DNA of 64,000 nt from Agrypnia vestita (GCA_016648135.1 JADDOH010004296.1:1-64000), one strand, 5' to 3'; positions 11,231 to 22,400 are shown, numbered from the stretch's first letter. Notes: generated by a model not told the origin, from the letters alone. Translations and numbers: made by a program.

Positions 11231-11279
11231 ATTTCTTGTTACTAAATGTGTTATTGAAATACATTTAGTAACAAGAAAT
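11231..11279. repeat. Perfect 19-bp hairpin
   Basis: ATTTCTTGTTACTAAATGT (11231-11249) pairs perfectly with 11261-11279 across an 11-base loop. The stem is isolated and short. It could be the core of a MITE or a hairpin RNA; nothing else supports transcription. 11280-12150 shows nothing further. Confidence 0.8.
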
Positions 11280-12164
11280 CATGTAACCAAAATTGAAAAA
11301 TTGCGCTACATAACCCAAGACCAGTAGGTAATTCATTTATTTCTTGCCATGTCCTACATTAAATTTTATATTATTAAAAAGCCACTCTTTGTAACCACCA
11401 TTTCTTTAAGAAAATTTTGGACAAATTAATCAAAAATTAAAATTAATGCGACAAGAGTAGGAATAAGAATAATAATCTGTAAATTTATGAAGCATTTTCT
11501 CATGCCAACACAAATATATAAATAAACACGATTCATTCAGAGTTTATTACAAAAAACACCTTGATGTATTTTTTTTCATTAAAAAAGCAACGGTTTTTGC
11601 CATCAATGCCATCGAAAAAACATTAGTAAGACAATGTCAATACAATTAAATTAACCTCGTGACTGAGAATCAATGTCAAACGAATGTGAAGATTTAATCT
11701 TTTAAATGTCAGGGGTTTTAAAAAATTACAACACTATAAGGGTTTAATAGTCCATAAAATGCTGAGAATTATCATCCACACAGCAGATTGACTTTAAATA
11801 TACATTATTGAAAATCGGGTTTGATCCTGAATCTGCAACATCGAAAAGCGAGTGTAATCACGAACATGGTTTGTAAAGAGTAAGGGTTAAAAAACATTAG
11901 TCACATTAGTTGTTATCAAAAAGGTATCCCGTACTTTTTAAACCAATTACTATCGTTCGCGGTACCTACCCACAAACAAAAAAGATTATTTTTCAGTACC
12001 TACTGATATTCAAAATTATGATGACAGAGACATCTATACGCGATATCCGAAAACAAATTGTGAAGCTTTCGTATTTATTGAGAAATAACGAAAATTTGTT
12101 CTGCTGTTCGAATTTCGGTTAAATATAAGGCTTGGTTTTTATTGAATCAATTAGTTTTTAAATG

Positions 12165-12290
12165 CCTGCTTATTAATCCGGTCGAGGGTTCGTTCCCTGC
12201 AGCCAAAAGTTAATACAAATTTTTGTGGCGTAGAAAATGAAGACGTTATGTAAATATTACAGAATATTTTCCTGATGATAGTCATCTAAA
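12165..12290 (+). mobile_element. Possible tRNA-derived SINE remnant
   Basis: GGGTTCGTTCCC at about 12188-12200 resembles a Pol III B box (GGTTCRANYCC, one mismatch) inside a small T-arm-like stem. It is followed by CAAATTTTTGTGGCGTAGAA, similar in style to insect SINE bodies. I do not see a convincing A box, so this is weak. Confidence 0.3.
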
Positions 12291-12481
12291 AAAGCAATAC
12301 AATTAATATAAATAAATGAATATCTTTGAAAGAATCTTTACAATGTATGTCTGTTTAACTGATCTCTGTACAATTCTACAGCATTTAATTTAAACTAAAT
12401 TTGGCATAGTCATCTCTAGGATCCAGCGCAAACCATAGGAAGCATTTCCATGGTGAAACCACACTTCGCCTCCGATATAAT

Positions 12482-12691
12482 ATGGACTATTATTTGTGGG
12501 GTGCCCTCAAAGATAAATGTTACGCCGACAAGCCAGAGACAATTGACGCTTTAAAGGACAATATTCGTGAAGCCATTGGTGAAATACAGCTGCACACAAT
12601 CGATAATGTGCTTAAAAATTGGACCGATCGTGTAGGCTACTGCATGGCCAGCCGAGGCAGCCATTTGAATGAAATTATTTTCCATTATTAA
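12482..12691 (+). pseudogene. Tc1/mariner transposase C-terminal fragment
   Basis: The 69-residue open frame contains DYYLWGALKDKCYADKPETI and later VLKNWTDRVGYCMASRGS, ending EIIFHY before the stop. This is the region after the third catalytic residue in insect mariner/Tc3-type transposases. The catalytic motifs upstream are lost: sequence before 12482 only weakly recalls the usual PPRSPDLTP. The tail runs to a putative 3' inverted repeat, TTATTTGGCGGACCCTTTA, at about 12780-12800. No matching 5' terminus is found, so the element is 5'-truncated. Confidence 0.85.
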
Positions 12692-13155
12692 CCGGAAGGA
12701 TTGTACTTTCAAATAAAAAAAGAAATTTGAGAAAATATTCAGTAGTTTTTTTTTTTATAGCATTTTCAAAAAAAAAAGTTATTTGGCGGACCCTTTATTA
12801 TGTTGAAAATCATCAGTTCTTACATTTTCTCAGTTGTACTCCAGGACTTCTCACTATCCGTCTGGACTAAATTTTGAAAAAAAAGTTGCTTTTAGACCCT
12901 GCACAAAACGAAGGCCCCCTCCTTCTTCTCACTAACCACCGACATTAAACAAAAACACCGTGCTCGGATTGCTAGATGATTGAAACCAATTGTTGATAAC
13001 GTTTACTTTCACCGCAGTTAATAATAATGACTGGTAAAAACGACGGCATTTACGTAATCCAACTAAGAATTATTTGATATCTGTATAATATTTGGTTATT
13101 AAGTGCGCCTAATGAGTGGGCAGGAACATTTTATGTTGATTTTCCTGTAAAACAG

Positions 13156-13301
13156 AAGCGTCGCTCGGAGGAGGCAGCTCGAGTCCCCGCCTGGAAGCCG
13201 CGCCCCCTCGCCAGGACTGCATCATCACCGACTGGAGCGACTGGTCTCCCTGCAGCGTGTCCTGCGGCGTGGGCTACTCCGAGAGGGTCAGGATGATAAA
13301 G
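13156..13301 (+). CDS. Penultimate coding exon: first half of a thrombospondin type-1 repeat (spondin-like protein)
   Basis: The exon follows an AG acceptor (13154-13155) and ends at a GTAACG donor (13302). It enters in phase 2 and leaves in phase 0. It encodes a Gly/Ser/Pro-rich linker and then the first half of a TSR: DC, WSDWSPC and CSVSCG, with a basic RVRMIK at the end. The WxxW motif is the C-mannosylation site and CSxSCG the O-fucosylation site of secreted TSR proteins. Base composition is strikingly GC-rich against the AT-rich introns. A single C-terminal TSR after a linker fits spondin/mindin-type matrix proteins, but ADAMTS-like and other TSR proteins cannot be excluded. No earlier exon was recognised in this window. 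Confidence 0.88.
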
Positions 13302-13604
13302 GTAACGTCCTAAAGCAACGACCGTGCGAACAAGTGCCAGAGGAGACCGAGCGACAACTGTTTCGAATCACGGTTAGATTCTTTCGCTTGTTTTCCTCTG
13401 GGCATTTCTATGATTGCGGAAAATATTTTATAGGTTGGATTTTTAGACAAATGGTTTTAGGGACAAAAAAATAATCACCCGTAGAACACTGGGCCCCAAG
13501 ATTTTTATGTATTTATGAAAATAACACGTTTCTTTAAATTTACGTGTAGATTTCAGTTTTATTTGAGAAATGCAGATCGATGATGGCCAAGTACAGTAAA
13601 TTTC

Positions 13605-13756
13605 ATTTAAGAAAGACAATCGAATTAGTATGTGTAAGCCGTGCGTACCAATCGTTGGTGTTTATACCCGTAAACACCGACACAACGAAACAATGTCCTC
13701 GTACGTACGGCTTACAGATATTAATTCGATTGTCTTTCTTAAATAGAAAGAGGTCT
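13605..13756. mobile_element. Palindromic MITE family A, full copy (intronic)
   Basis: Arms of more than 40 bp, beginning with ATTTAAGAAAGACAATCGAA and running through TAAGCCGTGCGTAC, are inverted at the right end, which carries GAAAGAGGTCT. The centre holds a smaller palindrome (GTGTTTATACCCGTAAACACC). The family recurs at 11056, 22525 and 40502. The element can fold into one long hairpin if transcribed within the TSR gene's pre-mRNA. Confidence 0.8.
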
Positions 13757-14474
13757 ATAATGTGGTGATAGAAATGTTATTTAAGATTATCAGAAGAATA
13801 AATTGAATTACATTTACAGTGTAACATTTTTGTGATAGAACACGGCCAAAAAAGTTACAAATTGATAATTGAGAAGAATAAACGAGATTTATTTCATTTA
13901 ATATTTATTATTACATATTATTATACCTACATATTTATTTAACTTTTAATGTACCGTACAGTTACAGAGCGCATGGGTTCTTGTAGTTCCGTAAAATATG
14001 ATGTATTTACATCCAAAAGCATAATATGTAGTAGGTACACATGTATATAATTGATCCATTCGATAAAATTTTCCAGAGCTAAACCGAGCACAAGAAAATG
14101 GTTTTGTTATAAATAAAAATGATAAATACAGCGACACATTAAAATCACACGAGTTGAATAAGCACTCACCAAATTAGCTTAATTTAATATAGTTTGGTGA
14201 ATATCTACCCGAAGCGACCACACCTCGCACATAAATATACAGAGAAGCGTGACCTTTTCCGGGGAAGGGAAAATAAGGTGGCACCACTATATTTTAAAAA
14301 CACGTAAAACGAAAAAATTATAAAAAAAAATATTACAGTTAGCTGGTGTACCGTGTATTATCTGTTAATGGCATTAAGGCATGCCCTGTAAAGTGGTTTC
14401 ACGCAATCCAAAAAAAAACATATACCGTATTCTGAAAATAGAAATATTGCTCCTTCTATATCTTGACAGTTATT

Positions 14475-14693
14475 GTATATGTGTAACATTGTAATGCTGT
14501 CAGTGTTGACGTTTTATGTTTGAAAGGTATGGAATTAATGAATCAATCAGAAAGCTCTAAAAATGTTATTCACACATTGTGAATAACTTAACGTTTGTTT
14601 ATGTTTTAGAGCTTTCTGCTTGATTGAATGCATTCATTTCAAACCTGCCAAACTAAAAACGTCAAAATTGATGGCATTAGAATGTTATAAAAA
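14475..14693. mobile_element. Long imperfect palindrome, MITE-like (intronic)
   Basis: The inner arms AATCAGAAAGCTCTAAAA / TTTTAGAGCTTTCTGCTTGATT are nearly perfect, with a second small stem (TTATTCACA/TGTGAATAA) in the loop. Outer arms continue through TGACGTTTTATG/AACTAAAAACGTCA and TAATGCTGTCAG/TTGATGGCATTA. It is probably a foldback-type non-autonomous element. The 60-codon open frame over its right half is not meaningful. Confidence 0.65.
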
Positions 14694-15564
14694 AAGCCGA
14701 AAATCTTTATACAAAAAAGCTGTAGAGTTTGGTCGTACGCTCTATTTTGGTCAAATATTAAATGTTATAAATATATCTTACACTATGATTAGTCTTCTAT
14801 GAAATAACACTAGTTTTGTAAATGATTAAAAAATAAGTTTTTTCACACCCAAAACAAATGAGTTATAATAAAAATAATCGACTCGAAACCAATATCTAAC
14901 CATCGAACAAATATACTTTTATGTGTAGAATAATAAGTATTGCATCTAATTTATTTTAATTTTCAATTTTAACTGTGACTAAAAACGTAATGATGCGATA
15001 AAATATAATTTAATAAAAAACAATACATATTCTTTGTAATTACTTATTAAAAAAAATTACGATATTATATATAACGTTTCCATCCGTAATTTTGATATTC
15101 TATTATTTTTTAAATTACTGCTAATGTATTTCGTTTAAATAAGATGATTAATTTTTTGAGAAAAAGTTGTGAAATTAATATATTTGAATATCAATTCTTT
15201 ATTATTATTGTACACTCAAATATTTTAATATTTTTCTACGATTATTCCTAACATAAATGTATAATTACGAGGATAATTAATAGTTTAACATGAAAAAAAC
15301 AAATAACTTTTAATAGTTAAATTAAAATACACTTTACAATCACTTAGTACTTATTATTCAATAGCGACCGGTTTCAGAGTGTCCGTCGAGGAGTCCACCT
15401 TCTTTAAGGTCAAACAAGAAAATAATAAAAATAGTCTGTCTACTCAGACGAAGCAATGAATGCTTCAAAACCGATCGATATTTAATAATAAAACCCATAC
15501 AGTGCGTTGTATTTTTATTAATTATTTAATTATTCTAATGTTATAAAAATATATGTGTTTTTAG

Positions 15565-15645
15565 TTTGAAGCACAAAATGGAGGAATACCTTGTCCCAGG
15601 AAGCTAAACAAGAGAAGGCGATGTGGAGGTCCACCCTGTCGTTGA
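15565..15645 (+). CDS. Terminal coding exon: second half of the TSR and stop codon
   Basis: Follows a TTTTTAG acceptor and joins in phase 0 to the exon ending at 13301. It encodes 26 residues, FEAQNGGIPCPRK followed by RRRCGGPPCR, and then TGA at 15643-15645. Together the two exons give a complete six-cysteine TSR (C in DC, SPC, VSC, IPC, RRC and PPC) with only one residue after the last cysteine, so the domain ends the protein. The NGG..CP spacing is typical of TSRs in spondin-type proteins. The join is supported by phase, splice sites and cysteine count. Confidence 0.9.
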   Translation, partial: FEAQNGGIPCPRKLNKRRRCGGPPCR

Positions 15646-16260
15646 TACTTAACTTTTTTAATTCAATTACAATATGTTTTGATTAATAATTAATTTGATA
15701 TAATTTTCATCAAAATACACAAACGCACAGACCATGTAGTAAAATGAAAAATAGAAAAAAAAAATTACCTACTTTAAAAAATTCAAACAATTTGATTAAA
15801 ACAACTTGCGTCTAATCGTTGTTTTCCAGTCATTGTGTTTGTTTTTTTTTTGTGATTCTCATCTTGTTAAAATGTTACTTTTTCTGTAACAATGGTAAAC
15901 AATAATTGTATAGAGCATTTTTTTATGTTATACAACTTCTGTTATCATAAAGAAAGATGTATGTATACCAAAAAATTGTAAGAAAAGTATTTATATAGTG
16001 AAAATTATGATTTTTATAAAAAAATTATTTTAAACATATATAGGGTATAAATTTTACTCTTTAAATATTTAAATATTAATGATTTTTATAAAAAAAATAT
16101 TTTAAACATATATAGGGTATATATTTTACTCTTTAAATATTTTCAACTTATAATTTTAGATACTTAAAAAAAACTATGTTTTAGTCAAGCATTTTAAAAT
16201 ATCACTAATATCAGTTTTTATAATCATAAATGTGCTATAATAAATCATATAAAGAAAACA
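15646..16260 (+). other. Probable 3' UTR of the TSR gene
   Basis: AT-rich sequence after the stop codon. It includes a 72-bp tandem duplication (units beginning GATTTTTATAAAAAA at 16009 and 16081). The UTR end is inferred from the AATAAA at 16239. Confidence 0.5.
16239..16244 (+). terminator. Candidate polyadenylation signal
   Basis: An AATAAA hexamer lies about 600 bp after the TSR stop codon and is followed about 20-40 bp later by a GT-rich stretch (TTGTTGGTGGC). Such hexamers are common by chance in AT-rich DNA, so this is only a candidate. Confidence 0.4.
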
Positions 16261-16462
16261 ACTTTTTACTTCTTATTGTTGGTGGCAGCACAAAAAAACG
16301 ATACGCCATATTTTTTTTCAGTGGCAGACATATTAAATCAAAATATCGAGATTTGATTTTTGAAGATTTGTTCTATCAATTAAAATATCATTTAGCTAAT
16401 CACTATACCATCTGCATTTATGGATAGTAATAATTATTTTTACCTGAAGTCTTCCACTAATA

Positions 16463-17827
16463 CTGTCACGGGATGTGGCTTTGGGAGACAAATGAAAACA
16501 CTGGAAATTAAGTAGCGATTTATTAATTAGTAATTAATTATTTTAATAAATTGACAAAGTCACTTAACACGAATTTATCTGCAGCACTAATCGCTAATTT
16601 ACACTTTTTCGCAATTTATTATTCGTCTATAAACTTTTTATGATCGCTGGGTAACACTTTAGTGAAATTTATGTAGAATCATCGCACTAAAGCAGACACT
16701 CCACTTAATTACCTGTCGTTTGATTTACAACAGGCGATTGTTTGTGGCGTGTGTGGCGCGATGATTTGTGGTAGGAATTCGCTGCTAATATCGCATCGGT
16801 AGAAACGTCAAAACAACATTGACGCGCTGAGGCCTGGATCCGCTATTTATAAGCATGACGCTGATTTTTCAAATCCTGGAGATTTTAATTCTAGTGTTTA
16901 GAAAGTTCCCGTCGCTTCTAGACTATTCCAGGCGTCTCCCGAATGTTGTAGATAATCTAGAGTGATGTTGGTTATTCTATAGCAAGGCTGCTCAACCCCA
17001 GGCCCGCGGGCCACAATGTGACCCGCGAACACATTATAAGTGGCCCGCTAATAATAAATCCTGGTTGAGTGATCTTGCATTTCTTGTTGAAATTACCTCA
17101 ACATTTTGAATCTCAAATTACAAGGTAAATATTGTTAACTTCCGACTATGATTACTTTTATAAACGGATTCAAAGCTTAATTAAATTTGTTTATAATTAA
17201 TTTAGCCAATGAAAATGTTCATCATTTTCCCACACTCAAAAGATTTGAAAGAGAAGCTGGATATCACCACTATCGATTATACTAAGTATGAATTTAAAAT
17301 CAAATGCTTATTTCAGTCGTTTGATTCCAGGACTTGGAAAGTATAAAAGAAAATTTACAAATTCTTGTAATTCGTTATACAGTCAGTTTGACTTATATAT
17401 AATCAGTTATCCAGACAATATTCGGAATTCACTAAACTGTAAAATCATTCTACACTTAAAAACCTATTTTCAAAAAAAAATACTCAATCTCAAGGCGTCG
17501 GTCAGGATGGCCAGTCGTGAGATAAGTCGAAGTGATAAATAAAGCAAAATAATCGAGCGGTGTACTAAAGTGGCGAAATAAACCAGTGCGACTTCTATGA
17601 AGAATTGAATATGCTAAGAGTGATAAATAAGTGTTATCCAGCGATAATAAAGTGTTCATAGACGAAGTGATATATTGCGAAATAGTGTAGATCAAAGAAT
17701 AGTGTTAAGTTTAATTCGTATTAAGTGACGCTGTACATTGAAAAATTAATTAATCATAAATTAATAAATCGCTAATTAATTTCCAGTGTTTTCGTTTGCC
17801 TCCCGCAGCCAGGACGATCCGTGACAG
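16463..17827. mobile_element. Long-TIR DNA element beginning CTGTCACGG
   Basis: Inverted arms of about 200 bp lie at 16463-16660 and 17635-17827. Shared blocks, in order, are CTGTCACGG, AAAACACTGGAAATTAA, TAGCGATTTATTAATT, GTCACTTAA, TTCGCAAT and CGCTGG(G/A)TAACACTT. The arms are diverged, so the element is old. No intact transposase lies between them; the interior holds an hAT-like relic. The superfamily is unknown, since I could not define a target duplication. Confidence 0.65.
16983..17440 (+). pseudogene. hAT-type transposon relic nested in the long-TIR element
   Basis: It begins CAAGGCTGCTCAACCCCAGG followed by a CCCGCGGGCC palindrome and GTGACCCGCG, a start typical of hAT elements related to GTF2IRD2/ZMYM6-type transposases. 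Downstream frames give pieces in order: IFPHSKDLKEKLDITTIDYT, FQSFDSR, then in another frame FQDLESIKENLQIL. This recalls the C-terminal HFP...RFQD...L.NP region of that transposase group. Stops and a frameshift show it is dead. Confidence 0.5.
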
Positions 17828-17829
17828 TT

Positions 17830-18515
17830 TGTATATATTTTATTATATTATATGGCACGACTCGACTCTTACGCGTGTGATAAAATACAAGTATATCGTA
17901 TAAGAAAACATTTTTTCTCTCATTTAATTCAAGGTAATGTGGGGGACGACAGACACATTAAGGTTTCGCTGTGTGCTTTTTGACTTCATGCACTCTTGAA
18001 AAAACGAACGACGCAGTTCGTTTCCCTTGAGCACCGGTCTACATGCGACCTGCGACGCGTCACCTTTGTATTAATTCGTTCAAATAAAAAATAATAATCT
18101 GTGTATATATTTGGTGGCCCAGTTACTAACTATAAGGACCGTGATCGATGTGTTTTTGTCACGTTAGTTCTGCTTGCAGGGCTCAAGTATTTTCTGTTTT
18201 CATTTATATTTAAAGTGATTCAGTAATAGTGAATAATTTAGACGGCACCATTTTCGAACAAATTTCCTTTTAAGGGCGCTTTAGAATAGTAAATTCTTTA
18301 CAAATTACGAACACTGGGAGTTAGGCTCTGCGGGTATTGGGACCCGTTATCGCCGCTGTCGGTCGTTAGTGGTCGCTGCGCGGCCATTGGTGTATGCAGT
18401 TGACAGTCGAAAATGGTCAAGTGGATAGATTTCTAGACATAGATTTCTTGAAACCTAGTAGAATAAGTACATTTTGATTTGTGTTTTCTGGGCTATTTTT
18501 CGGTGTTTTTAAGAC
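17830..18515. other. Unannotated stretch
   Basis: I see no gene. A short GC-rich patch (about 18330-18400) has small palindromes such as GGTCGCTGCGCGGCC that recall the hairpins at 39254-39350. Confidence 0.4.
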
Positions 18516-18519
18516 CGAA

Positions 18520-18551
18520 GTTTCGGATGCAGTTGTAGGGTCCATCATCAG
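18520..18551 (-). ncRNA. Hammerhead-ribozyme-like core, Penelope-type context
   Basis: On the minus strand CTGATGA (18551-18545) is followed by a possible stem II (GGACCC ... with a CATCC side) and then GAAACTTCGG. CUGANGA...GAAA is the catalytic core pattern of hammerhead ribozymes, which are known in Penelope-like retroelements. The surrounding minus-strand frame (ALMMDPTTASETSV) matches the copy at 32240 (GLMMDPAMGSETSA), so the two belong to one repeat family. Stem II is weaker here than at 32240, and I could not identify the cleavage strand. Confidence 0.45.
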
Positions 18552-18734
18552 GGCTGATTTCCGAATGGCCGTGAAAATATAACATTTATAAATAAGTACG
18601 TCCCGTCTATTTTGCACTGGGAAAACAATTACAAATTATAAAAATATGGTTATCCTGCGAAAAAAAGTGGATATATAACAAGGAACATAATACGGGTAAC
18701 ATTACTTGACAATATGATTCCAAATATAATCATA

Positions 18735-18879
18735 TGTGGGGTATAAAAGCAAAGGCAGCAATATCAAAAAGAAATAATGCAATCATCGAGGATTACTAAT
18801 TTATAATGTCTACCGAATTCGAGATTTTAAAGGGAACATAGCTTATAAATTTTTTGGACATTCTTTTTGTACCCCGCAT
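18735..18879. mobile_element. MITE with TGTGGGGTATAAAAGC termini
   Basis: The left end TGTGGGGTATAAAAGCAAAG is mirrored loosely by a right end (TTTTTGTACCCCGCATA). The interior shares GCAATCATCGAGGATTACTA with the better-preserved copy at 57114-57359. Confidence 0.65.
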
Positions 18880-19007
18880 ATACAAAACGTGAAGGGTGTC
18901 CGTGGGCTAGTAGTGGTGAATAAATAAATAATAGATATAATTAATAAGTGATAATAATATTTCGAAATTTTCGTGATTAACTTTGTGGAAGTTCATTGTA
19001 AATAACT

Positions 19008-19099
19008 ATGAATAAAACACAACGTTGTTTACTTCACTATAATTAAACAAATTAATTAATGTTTCATTGTTTGAAGTAAACAACGTTGTATTTTATTCA
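19008..19099. repeat. Hairpin with 26-27-bp arms
   Basis: GAATAAAACACAACGTTGTT and the bases to TTCA at 19035 are inverted at 19072-19098 with about one mismatch. The loop is AT-rich. Looser complementarity extends outward, so this may be the centre of a MITE. 19100-19720 shows no gene; a GTGGCGTAGC-type repeat phrase lies near 19290 in reverse. Confidence 0.7.
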
Positions 19100-19892
19100 C
19101 ACTTATTTAATAAAAAGTGGTGAAAACAAAGTTCAATTTAATTAATTATATTAATAATGTCATAAAAAAATTAATTTGCTCTTTTTGAAGGAAAAAAAAA
19201 GATATTTTAATTTTAGGATTTATAAGTACTTTGAGAAGTGCAATATTTTCTCAGACAAATAAATGGGTCGCCCTGCTACTCACTCAGTCGCTACGCCACT
19301 GGATTCGGTTAATTTATAGATATTTTAAGGCTTCCTCTTGTATGTAGAAAATTGTTGTACTGTAAAAGTATTGATTTTATTTAATTTATTAAATTATATT
19401 TCACGCGCTCCGACTGGATTCCGGTGGTGAAATCGCTAAGGTAAATGTGGGGAAGCTACTTTTGAAGAATCAAGGGTCAATGTAATGATACTCGTAGCTG
19501 TAATAATCATTAATGGAAGCTAAAGGGAGAATTTTTGTAAAAATTTAATCTCAAGAGCAATTTACACATAAAGTATTCAATCCACAATAATAATAATTTC
19601 GAATAATAATAATAATTAATTTCCGTCCGTAACTTCCAATCCAATAGCTGATCTCATCCTGTTTTCAAAATTAGTATGATGAACAAGAAATAATGTATAT
19701 AGCAAGAATTATTCAAATAAATATGGCATACAAAGTAAGAAAGACATGGTGCGAAGCGAAAGAGTAAGTATTACAGAAATAATTATTAACATAAAAAAGT
19801 AACCATTAGTAAATAAATAGGATGTATAAAAAAAAGAGACAACAAGTACAAGTATAAACATGAAAAAAGAAATATATCGTATAATAACGGCT

Positions 19893-20589
19893 TTAGCGAG
19901 CGGTGGCATGTCGATTATGAGGGGCCAGTATCTTTCTCCAAGCTGGAGCAAGGCGGAATTCCAGGATAAGTATATTACCGGAGCTGTATATCCTTTTCTT
20001 CATTCCTCCCACCCTGGATCTTATGAGGGTTGCAAAGTTGGGAATGCGCCCCTCCGTTAACATACCGGAAGCGCTGCAATATTTGAGAAGGTCAAATATC
20101 ATACGGAAGGCGTTATTATATTGTATGCCAAGTATTTCTATGCTGCTCTTTTTATAATTTGCCCAGAGTTCAGATGTATATAACGTTGCACAGAAGGCAA
20201 GGAAGAGCGTCCTTTTTACAGCGGTACTACAAAGACGAAACCTTCTTCATAGCATGTTCGCATTCATACTGAGAGATCGTCTTTGCCCGTCAATATCGTC
20301 GTCATTCATTAGGTAATTGGTGATTATGTGTCCTAGATATTTTGTTCTTTCGGTCACCTTCAGGACCGAACCGTTCTGGGTAACTGGAGGAATACTTCTT
20401 GGGCCCTGACAGCGCTGTTATGTTAGGGTTATAGAGCATGTTTGTTTCTTCAGCAAACCCTTTACAGACCTTTAGAAGAACGCGTCCTCTTTTAGACGGT
20501 GCTATCAGTACCATATTGTCAGCATAACTGATGTTGTTTAGACACTGTCCTCCGGTATGACAGCCTACCCATGCGTTGTTTATCCTCAT
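19893..20589 (-). pseudogene. Non-LTR retrotransposon reverse transcriptase fragment (CR1/jockey-like)
   Basis: The first part (20589-20302) reads NNAWVGCHTGGQCLNNISYA, then DNMVLIAPSKRGRVLLKVC. This is the catalytic palm motif, with YADN where the active enzyme has YADD. After one frameshift near 20310-20330 the frame continues open to 19893 through RRSLSMNANMLRRRFRLC-like, VKRTLFLAFCATLYTSELW, NYKKSSIEILGIQYNNAFRM and KYCSASGM. This is the conserved post-RT thumb region of insect non-LTR elements. The fragment has few lesions but lacks its N-terminal endonuclease. Confidence 0.85.
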
Positions 20590-20697
20590 TAGGTACTAAT
20601 TTTTTATGAAAGCATGTTTGGATTTTTTAAATATCATATTATTTAAACAATGTTTCCGAAGCACTGTTCGCATAACGGGCAGTAGTGGTCCACGTCT

Positions 20698-21093
20698 TTG
20701 AGCCTACCACCACAAAGGCAAAGGAGTGTGCCAGGACAGAAAAACGCGGCATTCTATCCTCTCGGCCTTTATCAGTGTAGAAACGGCGTGATGGTCAGTC
20801 AGTTAATTATATTTCAAGCGCTAAATATAAATCGAGGAGGTCGAAACGGTAATGAATATGAGATAAAAGTGTACAGGGTGACCTTGAAGGTTAATCCTAC
20901 CTGCTGGGAGGTATGGGTGAGGTGTATTCGTGGCGTGATCGAGGCGTCAAGGGCGCAGCAGCAGCGGATGACTGCGAAACAATTCGAATTGAATGAAACA
21001 TTAACGCGACGTTCATTCTTGGTACAAATAATGACCAGGTATTTAGCCAGCAGTTGCAAGCGAGCCAGACCGTTGACCTCGCGAGCCTACTAG
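20698..21093 (+). CDS. Unrecognised 131-codon open frame
   Basis: An open frame of 131 codons starts with ATG, has near-neutral composition and includes NPTCWEVWVRCIRGVIEASR. It is long for this AT-rich window, but I recognise no domain, splice signal or transposase motif. Its stop falls where the hAT-like element at 21091 begins, so it may be chance or part of an unidentified transposon. I do not assign a function. Confidence 0.15.
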   Translation: MSLPPQRQRSVPGQKNAAFYPLGLYQCRNGVMVSQLIIFQALNINRGGRNGNEYEIKVYRVTLKVNPTCWEVWVRCIRGVIEASRAQQQRMTAKQFELNETLTRRSFLVQIMTRYLASSCKRARPLTSRAY

Positions 21094-21615
21094 TGATGGG
21101 TCCGCTCTGTACTAAGTACTACAATGTAGTATGTACGCGAAGCGCACACTTAACACGTTTGTAAGTAAAATGGCACACTATAAATTTTATACTTCGAAGT
21201 AAACACTTCAAATTATGTCATACTTCAAAATACACACACACTTTTGGCGACTTGTATGCACGTCTTTTTGAAATCCAACCCCCCCTTCAGATTGTATTTT
21301 AGTTTTTGAGAAGTTGATATAGCTAAACGAGGAAATGTTTGGAAATTGAAATAATCCCCCCATGGTTTCGAAACAACCCCTCAACCCCTCCTTGGTTTAG
21401 AAAATTTTGGGAGAAGCACTTCTTGTAGGTCAATGCAGCAGATACAATTTTGTAGTACTACAATTACTTCATTTCATGTAGTTTATTGAAGTAGATGAAG
21501 TGCGTAATGTTTCGGTACCTACTACAAACGTGGCACACACTTTGTAGTCAAATGAAGGTGTGTGTGCTGTAGTTGTAGTCTTCATTTTGAAATGTAGTAT
21601 TTTTTCCCTTCGCTC
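21091..21615. mobile_element. hAT-like palindromic MITE
   Basis: It begins TAGTGATGGGTCCG, a typical hAT start. Inside, inverted arms rich in ACTACAATGTAGT, CACACTT, ACTTCAAA and their complements occupy both sides. It is flanked by GAGCCTAC (21083-21090) and AAGCCTAC (21616-21623), a 7/8 match consistent with the 8-bp target duplication of hAT elements. The right terminus matches the left only weakly. Non-coding. Confidence 0.5.
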
Positions 21616-21624
21616 AAGCCTACC

Positions 21625-22400
21625 CATAAAGCCGAGCGCGATATCCAATGTTGTGTTACTTGCGTGACGTTAGGACTGTTCACGTTTCCCGGAATTTAAG
21701 CCATCGCATAGGAACGCTTTTGTTGCCAAGATCATCCCATATATGTGAATATTTGCGATCTAATATATTTGAGTAATGTATATACAGAGTAATAAAGTAC
21801 ATGGAAATCAGTTAACATGAAACCACGGGGACCGAAATATTTTCTCGTGTTAATTGAATTTCGTGCTAAAATATGCATGCATAAAGCTCACCAATATTTT
21901 TGATGTTGTAATAAGAGACTTCTCTATCAGCCACAATTGTTCCACTGCCGGACATATGCCTCTAAGAGACTTAATATTCATAAATACATATTAAATCATA
22001 TCAAATAACAAGGCGAAACTGTTAATCTGTCATCTGATTTAATAATTTGATTTTTAAAAATTGGAAAATTTTTAAACAAAACTTTTGATACAGAGCAATT
22101 TGAATTACCAACGCGAGTGGCCTTCGTATCATGGTCGCCCAACTGGAAAGTCGGATCATCAAACACTACTCGTACATACACGGGATTGAAGTCGTCTCAG
22201 AGGTCGAATTTTTCAAGATTATCTCAGAGCTAAAGAATTGTCTAAAACACAAGTAAATGTTTTATGAAATTCTATACGCATAGTTTCAAAAGCAATAAAT
22301 ATTCAAGGCACGTCACATGTTTTGTATTTTTTTGTTTGAAGAGCGATGTTGTGTGAATTCAGAATATGAAAACTCGATATTTGTGAATTTTTTTTTGTAT
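21625..22400. other. Unannotated stretch
   Basis: No gene or clear element. Short frames in this AT-rich block have no recognisable content. Confidence 0.4.

Larger units (their letters stand above)
13302..15564 (+). other. Intron of the TSR gene
   Basis: Bounded by GTAACG at 13302 and TTTTTAG ending at 15564, phase 0. It contains a family A palindromic MITE (13605-13756) and a long inverted repeat (14475-14693). The remainder is AT-rich with no other feature I can support. A loose inverted repeat with CGACCGGTTTCAG near 15365 and AAAACCGATCG near 15470 may be another degraded element. Confidence 0.8.
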
